Assembly: GCA_027625915.1 (NCBI GenBank)
Contig: JANTQA010000070.1
Span: forward strand, 8,003,001-8,067,000
Length of the DNA stretch: 64,000 bases
Direction: 5' to 3'
From: Anaeramoeba flamelloides
Taxonomy: Eukaryota; Metamonada; Anaeramoebidae
A program made the position numbers and the translations under genes. The notes below the pieces were generated by a model. The model had not been told where the DNA came from and did not search any database. It was given only the letters and a program-made list of their open reading frames with translations. This document shows, in pieces, positions 1 through 13,649 of this stretch (its first letter is position 1; every line of letters begins with the position of its first letter).

Positions 1-1210
1 GTCATAAAAGAAATTTTTTTTCAAAGTATCAAAGAAATATTTTTTCTTCTAATTGAATGAAAAATTGAAAGATCTTATCATAGTCAATGAAAATTGAGCT
101 TTTTAGTGGCTTAATTTCCTCTCATTAAGAAAATTGTTGAAAATGAATTGATTTTTAAATAATTTGGTCATTGGCCATGTTCTTGTAGAATTTTAATAAG
201 AACAAAATATTGGCAAATTAAATTTTTGATTCAATATGAAATATTCTTAATTGAGGATTTATATCTCATCCAATAAATGAAAAAAAAGAATGAAAACAAA
301 TAAATAAAGTCAACCAATTACAAGATATGATTTGAAGACAATCGACTTGAGGAAAAAAGTAAATTGAAATGAATTTTTTTTCTTTTCTTGATCAATAAAA
401 CCATGAAAAATTTATATCTCATTTTTTTGATAGTGTCGAGGTACTAGTCAAAAAGTTTTTAAGAAACTGTTTTTATCCTTTTTATTGTTTATTTTTGTTT
501 TTAATCAAATTGAAAGATATAGTTATTGTGGATTTTTGTATTGGTTTGTTCAAATTTTGTTGAATAAGATCTCTTTTATGAGGAGACTGGAATTGAAGGT
601 TGTAGAAAAACATTCTGATAAAATGATATATTGTACATATTGTTTGATTTGAAAGCAAGGTTAAACTGAACTATATTTTTTCAAAAACACAAAATAAAAA
701 CCAAGACCCACAGTTAAAAAAAAAAAAAAAACATATAAAAAAAAAAAAACAACAGTTATTTCAAAAAAAAACACTAATAATTTTTAAAAACACAAAAAGG
801 GACGACGACACGGGTTATTGAACAAACTGTACTTTAATTTCAAAAAAAAAAATACAATAATTCGTTAACCCCTAAAAAATATAATTTTTTGATTCAAAGA
901 ACAGGCCAATCACATTTTTTCTCTTTATTGAATAAAAAATTTGAGAAAAAGAACCAAACAATCAAATCAAAAATTCTCAAAAAATACCTTTTTTAAAACC
1001 TTGGAAATGCAACATATAATCTAAAGATAGTATTTTGAAATTGATTATTTATAATCAATAACGAATAACCCAATCTTAATTATTTCTCAGCGAGCAATTA
1101 TCAACAGACAGATTAACGGTTTCAATAGACTTTTTAATTACTTCTCAATTTTATAAAGATTTTCAAACAATAAAACAAATTCAAATAAATCAAATTGAAA
1201 TAAAAAAATA
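1..1210. other. AT-rich gene-free stretch
   Basis: I see no coding region, RNA gene or clear element here. It holds only AT-rich sequence with A and T runs (for example around 720-770). Confidence 0.5.
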
Positions 1211-1612
1211 CAGTCGATCCAAAGTTATCGTGAAAATTTATCAATATCAAATTTTGATGTTGATATAAATTTTTAAAGAGTTCAATATGAGAATAATAAA
1301 GCTCATATTGAAAAAAAAAAAATTCCTAAATGAGCCAATATTTGAGAATTTTTTCTGATTTTCAGAAAATAAATTTTCAGAACCCAAAATGACCCTAAAC
1401 ATCAAAAATTCACTAAGAAACGACAAAAAATTTCCTCTAAAAAAATGAATTTATTTTTCGATCACATTATAACAATATTTTTCATATCAACTCATATATG
1501 AAAAAATATTTTCAATATAAGCTTTCTTATTCTTATATTCTTAGAATTAAAAATCTATAACAACATCAAAATTATATATTGATAAAATTACATGGTAGCC
1601 TTGAAACAGCAG
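1211..1612. mobile_element. Diverged fold-back element, CAGYCGTTCCAAGG family (TA target)
   Basis: The left end reads CAGTCGATCCAAAGTTATCG after a TA. The right end is the inverse, ...CATGGTAGCCTTGAAACAGCAG followed by TA, matching the ends of the better-preserved elements near 35.8-36.7 kb (CAGCCGTTCCAAGGC). The interior has further self-complementary pieces, such as TTCAATATGAG facing CTCATATTGAA near 1282-1313. There is no coding capacity, so it is a non-autonomous element. The TA flanks suggest a Tc1/mariner-type source, which is inference. Confidence 0.6.
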
Positions 1613-1944
1613 TAATATATATTATCAAATAACCGATTTTAATACAAACAATTCCTTGTTTATATTCTTAATATTTAAAAAGGAATATTGCTTAGTCTTT
1701 TAAATTTCAAAAAAGGTCATAAATATTTGTGAATAAAATCAAAGATCAATTTTTTTAGATTTTCAAGGATTCAATATTTGATTTATTTTTATGGTATTTT
1801 TAAAATAAGATTTAAAATTCAATGTTATTTGTTCATACAAACTCTCAGAAATTACTCAAAGTGGGATTTCTTTAAACTAAATTTTTTTGGCAAATTTTTC
1901 GTTTTTTAATTAGATCTAAAAATACTAAAAAAGGATTAGATCTT

Positions 1945-2702
1945 TTAAGGAATTAGTATCTACCAAGGAGAAGCCTAGTAACAAAGTATGTTGTTATTGG
2001 GTCTAACCACATTCGTGCTACATGGTTCAAATGTCTCTAAAAAATCGATTAGTCAAGCCGTAATATTATTTGTTGATCTTATCAATGAAAAATGATCCTT
2101 ATATTTGTAAAAAACCCAAAAATTTCAGAATAAAATCTGCATTTCGCCATAAATTTAAAGGTTGAATTATCAATATTCAGACTACAGAGTCACAAATTAT
2201 CTTTCTTAAATTTGTGGCGAAATGTAGATTAGTTACTAAAAAAATCGTTTTTTTTTAAAAATTAAATAATTAATGAAGATGATTTTTTTGTAAAATTATT
2301 TCTCGAATCATGCAAATATATTGATGCTACAAGTATCTTTATCAAAAGTAAACAAAACTAATCAGTCTTTGTGCTTTTATGTTGATGATTATTGAGTTAA
2401 TCTTTGAAAATAAAAAATTATAAAAATAGTTACTTTTGGAAGTTCTAAATCTAAATTATGTAATACCAGAATACTGTATTTTGGGTTTCAATAATTATAT
2501 TTGGAAAAGGAATTAAAAAAAAAATTCTCAAAATTAAACTTTTTTAATTGTGATCATTAGTAAAAAATGTAATAATTTATTGTACAATAAGATTTATAAT
2601 AGATTTTTAGAGCTATTTGAGCCATGACGTACTAATATCATTTATACCCAATTACAGCATACTATGATTATAGAGGAACCTATGGTGACGCTAATCCCTT
2701 AA
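1945..2702 (+). mobile_element. TTAA-flanked non-autonomous DNA element, ends TTAAGGRATTAGYRTC
   Basis: It starts TTAAGGAATTAGTATC and ends with the inverse, GACGCTAATCCCTTAA. About 100 bp inside each end are also inverted copies of each other (1975-2060 against 2600-2690, sharing the ACATTTGAACCAT-like core). A second, more decayed member in the opposite orientation lies at 3547-4886 and shares interior sequence (GTTGATGATTATT and TGGAAGTTCTAAAT). No ORF is present. TTAA at both ends recalls piggyBac-type targets, but no transposase is seen. Confidence 0.7.
2134..2230. repeat. 97-bp imperfect palindrome nested in the TTAA element
   Basis: The left arm begins AATCTGCATTTCGCC and the right arm ends GGCGAAATGTAGATT. 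About 25 bp per arm pair with few mismatches around a ~45-bp centre. It is absent from the related element at 3547-4886, so it is probably a separate small insertion. Confidence 0.6.
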
Positions 2703-2860
2703 CTGAAAATATAACGGAAAAAAATGACCTCTTTTAAAAATGATAACTCATCTCCCTAAAGTTGATAAATAAAGTTTCTTTACAGGTTTAATTCTACCCC
2801 TCTGCAAATAATTACTCTATTACATTGGGAAAAAAAAATAAATATGAGTTAAGATTCACC
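2703..2860 (-). mobile_element. Fragment of the 62.5-kb TTAAGGGACTAG element
   Basis: Read on the minus strand, this stretch matches the first ~180 bp of the element at 62509-63998 (shared blocks GTAATAGAGTAATTATTT, AATTAAACCTG and TTTATCAACTTT). It directly abuts the element ending at 2702. It has no coding content. Confidence 0.55.
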
Positions 2861-3546
2861 GAAAGAGATTTGTATTAATTTTATGGAATTTTAATTACAG
2901 TTATAGTAATTTTAGGATTTTTATTTTAAATCAAAAATCTTGAACTGGTTATTCTCAATTGAATTCACATCTTTTTTCGATTGTCAGGGGGTCTATTAAT
3001 CATATATATTTATTTATTTGGTATATTTTTATAAATGAATTTAACATTAAATTGTTTTTTTTTTTTTTTACCTTTTTCCAATTCATATACTATCCTTTTT
3101 CATTTTTTCTTTTTCTTTTTCTATTATTTTAATTCGAATAACCTTAAAATAAAGATTTAATATACTGTTCCAAAAAAATATTTGAAACTCCCAGTATAGA
3201 TATATTAATCAACCCCCCTCAAAAATTATTACATATAAATACATTAAAATTAAAGATACTCAATGTTCTTGGATAGACAATAACTCTTTATTATTGTTTA
3301 CCAAGATCTTTTATTCATTGGTTCACAATACAAATGATAATTTCCAAATTGACAAAATGAAAAATAAATGTCAGAATTCAAATAAAAAAAAATACTTGTT
3401 CGAATTATTTCTTCGAATTTGAAAAAGTATCTTGCGTTCTGGCCATTGGTTGAATGTTTTTGAGTATAATTGGCGACTTGGGTTTTCAATCACTAACTCA
3501 GTTTTCAGATATTTTCACAATAATTTTTTATATTGTCATTTATCAA

Positions 3547-4886
3547 CCAAGGGGTCAGCACCACCATATATTTCTCTATTAACAAAATATGTTGTAATCG
3601 GATGTAAATAATATTATCTCACCAACATAATTTCAGTTAATCCAAAAAATCAATGAGAATATATTATTGTAAAAGAAATTAATACATTTTTTTAATAATT
3701 ATCACTATTAAAAATTGTCATTTCAGAAATTAATTTTTTTAATTTCCTTTTTCAAATAATAAAATTGAAACTCCAGAATAATAGGTCCCTACGACCCAAA
3801 AAACACTAAAAATGAAAAACTGATCAAATACTTTCCATTAATACAATTAAAAAAACTAAATGAAAAAATTAAAATAAATAAAGCTTCAATTTAACTTTTT
3901 CTTGAAAACATTTTTTGTCAAAATCATTGAATTCAAAGTTGAAATTATGTATATTTTTAGATTCACTATCTTGTTTTAACTCATTTACTAAAACAAATTC
4001 TAAATTATGGGGAATTTTCTTTTCACAAAAGACACTAATTTGATCTTCAAATGTTTTTTTTAGTTTTAAATGGTAAAATTAAAAAAAAGTTGTACTATAT
4101 GGATAAACTTTCTGGAAAAGCATTCTAATTTAATATATTAGCTTATTTAATGATTTCAAACTTTTCTCAACCCCAATTTTTCAAAAAAAAATAAAAAAGT
4201 GCACAATAATTTCAAAAAATATTTTCGATATTCCAAAGTTGAGAGTGTTTTTATTCTAAAAAAAATTATCACAGTGTTTAATTGAATTAAGTTAGAAACT
4301 TAATTTCGATAATACTAATCAGAAAAAAATAGTGCTTAATTTTATTAAGGACATATTATCCCCGGTATTTTATAATTCATATTTAGAACTTCCAAAAAGA
4401 CTATTTTTTTAATTTTTTAATTTCAAATCGACTTTAATAATCATCAACCTAAAAAAAACCAAAAAATTTTTTAGTTTTGTGTCCTTTTTTTTAAGTTCGT
4501 TGTAATATAAATATATTTTCGAGATTTCTGAAATAATTGGTCAAAAAAATCTATTGGTTCATTAATTACTTTCTAAACAAATTGATTTTTAAGTAACTAA
4601 TCCATATTTCAAAACATATTTAAGAAAGATATTTGGCAAATTTGAAGTCTAAAAATCGTTTATTTGACCTTTAAATTTGTCTAAATATGCAGCTTTTTTC
4701 TGAAATTATTGGGGTTTTTACTAAAACGAGGGATCACTTTTAATTTATGGAGATTCAACAAATTATCTCTTCTTGACTAATTGATTTTTTAGAAACATTT
4801 GAACCATTCTCGCACTAATATTATTTTCACTCAACAGCATCATACTTTAATCTTATACTTCTCTTTAGTATACGCTAATCCCATAA
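3547..4886 (-). mobile_element. Decayed TTAAGGRATTAG-family element
   Basis: The right end, TACGCTAATCCCATAA, and the left end, CCAAGGGGTCAGCACCACC, are degraded versions of the ends of the 1945-2702 element. The interior near 4361-4470 is the inverse of 2340-2470, and 4790-4880 matches 2600-2700. The copy is longer than its relative and much diverged. Boundaries are approximate. Confidence 0.5.
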
Positions 4887-5268
4887 GGTATGAAAATTTT
4901 TTTTTCAATGTTCCAAATATTTGAAAAAATATTCATGAAAAAACACAAGACCTCATTGGAAAATAATGAAAAAAGAATTTTTTCATGATTTAATTAGCAT
5001 AACTTTATTGTACTGTAATTTAAAAATTTGAATTAAATTAATTTGCATTTAATAGTATGGAGAATAACAAAAGAATAGTTTTTAATATTTTCAATTTTTG
5101 GAAGATTTAAATGAATCTAACTCATTATTCTATATTCCAGTGACAATAATTTTTTGAGTGGAAAATCTATTGTTCATCAATTATTGGATTTTCGGATTCA
5201 TTTTTTTCTTTTTTTTTACTCATTTTTATTTGTCTGCATAAAATAAAAAAATAACAAATAATTATTTT
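4887..5268. other. Intergenic, upstream of the Lys-rich gene
   Basis: AT-rich with T runs, and no recognisable gene. It presumably contains the promoter of the gene starting at 5269, but I cannot point to a specific motif. Confidence 0.4.
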
Positions 5269-6535
5269 ATGGATTTGAGTTTAGATCCACCACATTTGGA
5301 TCTTTTATTGGAATACTGCTGTGTCTTGGAGATTGATCATATCATTAATTGGATCAAATCCCAACAAAAAATCAATATTTTTGAGAATTCTTTTTTTAGT
5401 CAAAAAACAAAAACTGTTTATGCACTTTTTTCTCTTTCTCGAATTGAATCTGCAAGCGAACTCAAGCCTTTGTACCCATACCTCCAATATACCAAAGATA
5501 TAAAACTTCAAATATTGATCCAAGAACAAGTAATCCCATTCCCTCTCTTAAAAAAAAAGAAAAAAAAAAAAAAAAAATTCTTTTTAATATCGAAAGAATT
5601 AATTTTTCATCATGCTAATCTGATCCTGTGGTAAAAATTCCAAAAAAAACACAAAACAAAAGATAATTCTCGCAAACTCAAATTATTTTGATATATCTGC
5701 CAAACTGTTTCAAAAAATTTTTAACGAACCTTTAAACACTAATCTTTTCCCGAGATCTTCAGAAAACAAAATAAAAGAATCCCCAAACTTTGAAAGTTCG
5801 AAAGATCTGTTATCTGCAATTATTCTTTTAAAAAAGAAATCCAAAGAATCAGGTTTATGCAAACGCAACCAAATAATTCTTGGTATGATCACCTGTTTGT
5901 TTTCAATTGAAAATACTTTGTTAATTGTAAAAAATACTGCTCTTTCAAAATTAAGGGAATTCAAACCAAGCACACTACAGAAATGCCAAGAAAAACTAAA
6001 AAATGTAACGCGATCAGATTTCTTAGAATTCCAAAGCACCGACAAACACCAGGATCTGAAAGAAAATGAGATTAAAAATAAGAAAAAGAAAAAGAGGCAT
6101 CAGAAGCGGGTAAAGGGAAATGAAAATAAAAGGAAAAGAGAAAGTGACAAGAAACAAAAACAAAGACAAAAACAGAAAAAGAAAAAAAAAAAAAAAAATA
6201 CAGTTCAAAAGAAAGATTTGATTGAATCAAATTTTAAAGAAAATAAAAAAAGAAAAACTCATTCTAAACAATTCAAAAAAGGTGGTCTGTCTAATACACC
6301 AAACAGCCAAATAAAAAAGACAAAAAATTCTCCACAATTTACCAACTCACCCCCACACCAACTCATATCAAATACAAAGAAAATGGATCAATTTGAGGGC
6401 AATCAAAAAAGAAAAAAAAAATATAGCAAAAATATTTCCGCAATCCAAAAGAATCCGAAAGATCTTTTTCAAAAACAAAAAAGAAAAAAAAAAAAATTGA
6501 AAAAAGACAAAGAAAAAAGAATGAAATATTATTGA
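5269..6535 (+). CDS. Two-exon protein of unknown function with a very Lys-rich tail
   Basis: I do not recognise this gene. Exon 1 is 5269-5529 and exon 2 is 5663-6535. The intron, 5530-5662 (133 bp), runs from GTAATC to CAAAAG and joins the frames in phase 0, giving about 377 residues ending in TGA. The first ~170 residues look helical and globular (Leu- and Ile-rich, with motifs such as LDLLLEYCCVLEIDHII and LLSAIILLKKK). From about residue 215 the chain is dominated by Lys, Arg, Gln and Asn, with long runs of Lys. Such basic tails are common in nucleolar or RNA-binding proteins, but that role is inference. Without the splice, the first reading frame would run into a poly-Lys tract at 5551-5577, which is intronic in this model. 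The splice model is the main support that this is one gene. Confidence 0.65.
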
Positions 6536-7699
6536 ATAAAATTTCTGAAATTATGAAAATCACTAGATTTTTTTTATTTTACTTCCGTTAATCCGTTTAT
6601 CAAAAATGAAATCAACAACAACCCTATTAATCATAAAATTAAATAATGAAAAAATTTCATCATCAGATCAAGCCTAAGTTGATAAAAAAAAATGCAAGAA
6701 TCAAAAAATTTTCAACAATAGATATAAGAAAGAAATTTCGGATTTATTTCAAAATTTGAATATTTGATCAAATAATTCTAGTTAATTATATTAAAACAAT
6801 TACAAACCTAATAACAATTTTATGATAACACAAACTTAGTTTCAATCAAAGTGTTATCCAAAAAAAAACATTTTTTTTAAATCATCAAATATTTTTTAGA
6901 ATTGACCTTTGAAGAATAAATTAGAAATAAAGTTGAATAATACACATCAAAGAATAGTTGATACCCGTCTGGAATAAAACTAATAAATCAAAATTTTTTC
7001 TTAAACAATTATAAAACTCAAATTATTAGGGTACCATTTAGAAAAACAACAATATTCATTTTGATCTTCCAATTGAAGATCAAATAAAATTACAATAGAA
7101 ATCAATATGATTTCTCAACAATCATTTCTACAGTTTCAATAACCTGAGAATAATATGTTTTTACGAAGTGAAGATCGATCTTGCAATAAAAAAAAAATTT
7201 GCAAATGCATATTAAAATAGATATCGAAAAAAAAAAATTGAAAAAAAAAAAAAAATAAAAATGTGAAAAATGATTCGAATTTTGAAATTTACAAAATAAA
7301 TTTTTCTTCTAATATCCATTCAAACCCTTTAAAAACAAGCAATTCACTCTCTACAACCAGAGAAATTTGACTGGAAAATGGTTTATTATTTATAATATTT
7401 AAAAAAATACCTGACCTGATCATAATCCCTGACATGATTTTTAATTTTTAATATTAGGGAAATTATTTGGTGTCATTGCTGAATAATTCCTTTTCTTTAA
7501 GAATAAAACTTTTAAAATTATATTGATATCACTTAATAAATATGATTAATAAATTACACTTGTTCAAAACAATATTCATTCAATCAAAAAACAAGAAAAA
7601 AAATTATCATTTTCAAAATTTCATAGCAAACATCTCTCAAATTTTATTGTTTTTGAAGATAAGTAGATCTAAACTAAAATTCAAAATTTTACATACAGT
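6536..7699. other. Gene-free stretch
   Basis: Only AT-rich sequence with short homopolymers. The single short open frame at 7542-7751 has no recognisable features. Confidence 0.4.
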
Positions 7700-8170
7700 T
7701 AAAACTGCCCAAACAATCACAATAATACAATTTCATTTAAATTGGAAATAATTTTGATTTTTATGGAAAATATGAAAATCATTTATTCATCTTTTAGTTT
7801 TTTGTTTTCATTTCATTTTTTGAATTACCTAACTTGTTTTGGTAGATCAAATTTTTTTTCAACTATTGATATTCGGTTAAAGTTGAGTTGTTCAAAAATA
7901 GAAGAACTCAAATAAAATTAGTCAATGGTCCCTAACCATTTGATCAATCATTAATTTCCTAATAGAATTTAAACAAATTAAGCAATACATTTTTTTTTAT
8001 TTGCTCTTTACAAAAATTTTAAAACACCCTTGATTTATTAGTATTGATATTTATTTATTTATAGTTTCGTGAGTATTCTAATTTATAAACAAGTGTTAAC
8101 ATTTCAATTAGCGAATTGTTCTAATTTGGTATATCTTCGTGAATTGATTAAATAAGAGATTTTTTTTTTT
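7700..8170 (+). mobile_element. Relic of the ~545-bp TA-target family (as at 9398-9940)
   Basis: The blocks TTTTGTTTTCATTTCATTTT, CCTAACTTG and GGTTAAAGTTGAGTTGTT, in this order, match 9500-9620 of the nested element at 9398-9940. Ends are not clear and the boundaries are approximate. Confidence 0.4.
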
Positions 8171-8340
8171 CAAAAATTGAATTTTGGTGTGTTAAAAAAT
8201 TTGAATAAGGGTTTTGCTAACTTATCAAACCAACAAATTTGTATTCTATCGAACCCAAATTTCATGAAATTTAGGTAAGTTTATTAATGAGTTCATAAAA
8301 AATTTGGTTCCATTATGAAAAGGATATGATTTTAAATAAA

Positions 8341-8533
8341 GTGATTTACACTTTAAGACACAAACTCACAACGAAATTTAAGACACAATAAAAATCTCAA
8401 ATTACAGTAAATTTTTTGGAATTTTTTTTTACACAAATTATTTTACTAGAATTTGAATTTTATACCTTAATTAAGAATTTTTTTTGCCCCTCAATTTTCT
8501 TCAAAGTTTTTTTCTAAAAAGTACAGACTGTAA
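8341..8533. mobile_element. Diverged copy of the ~200-bp palindromic CAGTCAGTTTCAC element
   Basis: It contains CACTTTAAGACACAAACTC and ACGAAATTTAAGACACA near the left, and the eroded inverse near the right, ending ACAGACTGTA. It is the oldest-looking of seven family members in the window. Confidence 0.55.
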
Positions 8534-9185
8534 AAGTTATTACATATCAATTTTCCTAATATTAACAATTAAAAATCTTTTCAGAGATTATTTTCATATC
8601 AGATATTTTTTTCAATACTATACTTTTGATTTATTTTTTTAAACCAGAACATTTCATCTATGAAATTTTAAGAAAATAATTGTTGAAAATTACAGATTAG
8701 AAGAGGATTATATCTCAAAAAAGTTTTACATTGTAATATAGTTGCCATGGGATCGATTTTGAGGAATCATTGTATTATTAGGCAAATTGGGAAAATTTTC
8801 TGAACTTCTTATTTATAACAATAATTGAAAAAAATAAAAAATATTTTACCATTACTTTAACTGTAAAAACGAGATTAATTTTTTTTTTCAGATAACTTTA
8901 ATGAATTTTTTTGTAAGGTTTTTTTCATTGATAAACCCGAAATCTGCCAATCTCCCTATTTGTAACAATTTACACAAATAAATACCATTTCACCCATCTG
9001 AAAATAACTCACACAATTAAACTTGCTGTTTTGAATTTAAGATAAAAAATCCATTTAAATCAAATGGGATCCAACAAAAAAATGAAAAATTCATTTATTT
9101 TTATGAACCAACCAACATAAACTTAATTTAGAAATCAGATAAATAATAAACACCAGATTTTTGCTGATACTGATAAATAAAATCC

Positions 9186-10565
9186 TTAAGGGAGTAGCTA
9201 CACCATAAGGCATGATAAAAATTTGAGAGAGATGAGATAAGAACATTTTATTTTAGTGCCGTGTGATCCTAGATTCTCTAAAAATTTTTTAAAAAAAATT
9301 ATTTGATATTTTAATTTTAGTGTTGTTCAACAATTAAAAAAAAGAGATTATATTGATAAAATAGTTTGTTTTTTTTATTTATTTTTTTATTAAAATAAAC
9401 TTAATTCCATTAATTTTGGCACAGTTTAAACAGTTGGAAAAATAAAAATAACATGATTTACATCCAATTGGAAATTAATTTTAATTCAACAAAACATTTC
9501 ATTTTTTGTCTTTTTTATTTTTGTTTTCATTTTCTATTTCTGAAGTTACTTAATCTGTTTAGTTGGATCTGGGATTTTTTATCGATGGTTGATAGATGGT
9601 TACAGTTGAGTTTCTTAAATTGAAAAATCCACATACAACCGGTGCATGGTATCTTATCATTTGATCGATCAACCATTGTTGGTGTAATTTTAACAAATCA
9701 ACCAAATATTTTTTGTTCAAACTCTTTCTTTTCAGCTCGTTTCCTTATTTTGGACACACTTGTTTTGATTTTTTGTTTTATATTGTTTTCTTATATTTGG
9801 ATGAAAATGATTACTTAAAAAACCATTAATACTATGTTACTTAAATGTGGTTTTATATTAGGTTTGGAAAAATATCATAAATTGAGTTTTTGTTTCCCTA
9901 TTTTTGATTTTAGATATTTCCAAATTTTTAGAATGGGGTTTAGTTTTTTTTTTTGGGGGGATGATAATTTCAGATTCTTTGAATAAAACTTATGGCTATT
10001 TTGTGGTTTAAAAATTGATAACTTATAATCATATTTACTTCTCATATTCCACTAAACCCAACGATTTAAAATCCTAACAAGTAATAATTTTACTTAATTA
10101 TTCTTTTTTTTTGGAATCTTCTAGCTATTTAAGTCACATTTATGTTTCCTTTTATGATTCTCTCAATTGTAATAGTGTTGTTCTTTTTAAACAAAATCCA
10201 TTAATCCCAAATGCCACTAATATAAAAATATTTCTAATTGCTTTATGTTGTCAGGATTAAAAAAATCTCAAAAATGATGAAAATTGAAAAAATGTTAAAA
10301 TTAAAGGACACAATAGAATGTTGTGAGAAGGATAAAATTTAAGTCATTCAACATTCAAAACACTATTTTAAGCAATTCAACTCAACATTCTATTGTGGCA
10401 ATTTCTTTGAGACTTTGAAAAAAAAATTAAAAAAATTTAATGAATGAAGTACTTTAAATAATAAAAATCAATGAGGTACAACCAGAGTAAAAAATGTTAT
10501 TTTCTGATCCTTTTCAAAATTGCAAAAAAGTGAAAAATTTTTCTTTACCGTGGCTACTCCCTTAA
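9186..10565 (+). mobile_element. TTAA-flanked non-autonomous element, ends TTAAGGGAGTAGC, carrying a nested element
   Basis: The left end is TTAAGGGAGTAGCTACACC. The right end, GTGGCTACTCCCTTAA, is its inverse over about 16 bp. A second copy at 40754-41579 shares both ends and most of the interior (CATGATAAAAATTTGAGAG, TTTGAATAAAACTTAT, CACTATTTTAAGCAATTC). This copy is 1380 bp and the other 826 bp. The difference is the insertion at 9398-9940, absent from the other copy. No transposase frame is present. TTAA at both borders is consistent with a piggyBac-like target preference. Confidence 0.75.
9398..9940 (+). mobile_element. 543-bp TA-target element nested in the TTAA element
   Basis: It is flanked by TA on both sides (9396-9397 and 9941-9942). 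The second copy of the host element, at 40.9 kb, has the uninterrupted site, so the insertion and the TA duplication can be read by comparison. Its ends, AACTTAATTCCATTAATTTT and the inverse of AACCCCATTCTAAAAATTT, are imperfect inverted repeats. Related copies lie at 7700-8170 and 16525-17973. No coding capacity; a Tc1/mariner-type origin is inference from the TA. Confidence 0.65.
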
Positions 10566-10871
10566 CTAACAATAATTTATAATAAAATCAAAAAAATTTT
10601 TTTTTGGTACATATCAATTGAATGTCTTGTACAAAATTTCTCAAGTTTTTACTGAACTTGTCAGACTATTACAATAAGATTTTTAATTGTAATCGCATTA
10701 ATACAAAAGAAATCAAAGTTTCTAAATTTTAATATGGAGTTTCAAAAGAAATTACAAAACCTAAATTTTACGTAAAGTTAATTTCAAGTATTTAAAAACT
10801 TTTTTTTTAATTTCCAATTGACAAGATCAAAAAAAAAAATCAAAAGAAAAGAAATGAAGAATAAAGGTAAT

Positions 10872-10905
<34 letters not shown>

Positions 10906-11697
10906 AAAGAAGAAAAAAATATATAAAAAAACAGAAGAAAAGAAAAAAAAATACCAAAAGATTTATTATACGACTAAATTAGAAAAAATGAACCAGACCG
11001 AACAATTGAAAATATATTTTGAGAAAAATATTATGATTAAACTCATAGAAATTGTTCTATCTCTTCAATAAAACTACCCCCTTGACTAAAAAAGAGTTTA
11101 TTTTGGCTTCAAGGAACTAAACTATTTACCCAATAGGTACCAAATAAAAATCACATCCATTGATACACTAATTACTGAAAAGTGAGTAAATTCCTTTCAT
11201 TTGTTGTTATAAAATGTTTATATCTAAAAATTTTATTTTTTTTTTACTTTGATTTTAAACCAATATCAGTAACAAAAAAATAAGAGTTTGTATCTTTTTT
11301 TGAAAGAAAAAAGTGCGAAGATACTATTTATAGAAGAATTTCAAAAGCGGAAAAAAGAAAATTAGAAATTTTAGAAACAAATATCAGAAAAAAACTAGTG
11401 AATATATTTTAACGAAACACGTCAAAAATATTTGAAAGGAAGTTCAGAAGTATTCATCCTTAGGCACACTCAATATCTTTTTGGGATTTTATATAATGCC
11501 ATTTTGGGACATTCCTTAACAAATTTTGAACAAAAGTGGGAAAAGGATTATTGAAAAGTAAGATGATATAGTTATCCTCTATGGAATTTAAAACCAATTT
11601 TTGTCTATAAATGAAATCAAATACAACAATTAAATTCAAATATTTTTGATGGACTAATTTTGGGATAAAGACAGTTGAATGAAGCCATTTTTATTTA
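10566..11697. other. Gene-free stretch
   Basis: AT-rich sequence with a long A run near 10871-10902. I see no gene and no recognised element. Confidence 0.4.
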
Positions 11698-12393
<696 letters not shown>

Positions 12394-13649
12394 TAGTATC
12401 ATTAAAATAAAAATGAATGAGTTATAATTCACTTTTATTTATTTTTTTCCTTTACACCAATTTATATTATGGGTTTCAAAAATAAATAACAACTTATATA
12501 TTTTGATTTTTCCGAAAATTTCCAAGTTCGAATTCTTTGTTTCAGATTTCATTCCAGATACTAAATAATACGCCGATTGGACTAACTTGAGGACAAAATC
12601 TTATATTATTCTTTGAACCCACAAAATCATTGAAAACTACTTCAAATAATAACCTCTTTTACGTTCTTCCAAGTTAAATTTTTAATAAAAAAAGTGATTT
12701 TTTAATCCAAACTATAAAAACAGTTATATATACCTAATATATAAAAAACATGATGTATAATGTGTAATAAATATTGAATATAGTTTAAAAGCTTATAATA
12801 TAGTAAAAAAGTGTCTTGGATATTACAAAAATTGTTCCACCAAAAAAAAAAGAGATATTATAAACCGAATTTAAAATTCTTAATCAACTATTAAATTTAG
12901 ATCTTTTAAAAATAATTTGAATAAATTATTTCTATTTTTTTTTATAAAAAAAATTATTTAAAATGTTAAAATATATGATAATTATAACAATTAACATATA
13001 TCTATTTTTTTTTTTTTATTTTTATAAGAAAAAAACTCATTTTTAAATGATAGTTTACTTAGAGAGATTTTTTAGTTTATATACCGTTTTTTTTTTTTTT
13101 TGATTTTTTTAAAAATTCTACTGAATTTAATTTATATTTGAGAAGAAGAGTTACCAAAGAAAAAGATACAGTGGCTACTTACTAATACTTGTATACTGAT
13201 AGGGGAAAATATAAGTAACAATATCTCTTTCAATTTATTATTTTATGGATGCAAAAATGTTCGAAATGAAATTTAGTCTTACAATTCATTCCAAATTTTT
13301 TAGAATTTTCAAATTTTTCTGGATCAGATTCTTTATTATAAGTTAGTCTTGAAAACAACAACCCTGTAATAATTGAAAAGAATTGATTTTTTCAAAGATA
13401 TTTTTATACAAACTTGGATAATATTTCTTTTCAAAAATACATCATTGGATTATGGAGTAGATCGCAGAAACAAAAGTAAGTAACTAATATGTTAGATTTT
13501 CAAAATACCAAAACATATGGATTATTGATTGTTCTCTTTGATCTTTAGAGACAATTGTCATCCTCTGAACCAACCTTTTGATGACTACTTTTTGTTAAAC
13601 TCGTCCTTAAATAAACATTTTTTATTTTTTTTATCTACTTGCGCAATAA
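12394..13649. other. Intergenic, upstream of the RCC1-BTB gene
   Basis: AT-rich, with no gene found. It presumably includes the promoter of the gene starting at 13650. No specific motif can be defended. Confidence 0.4.
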
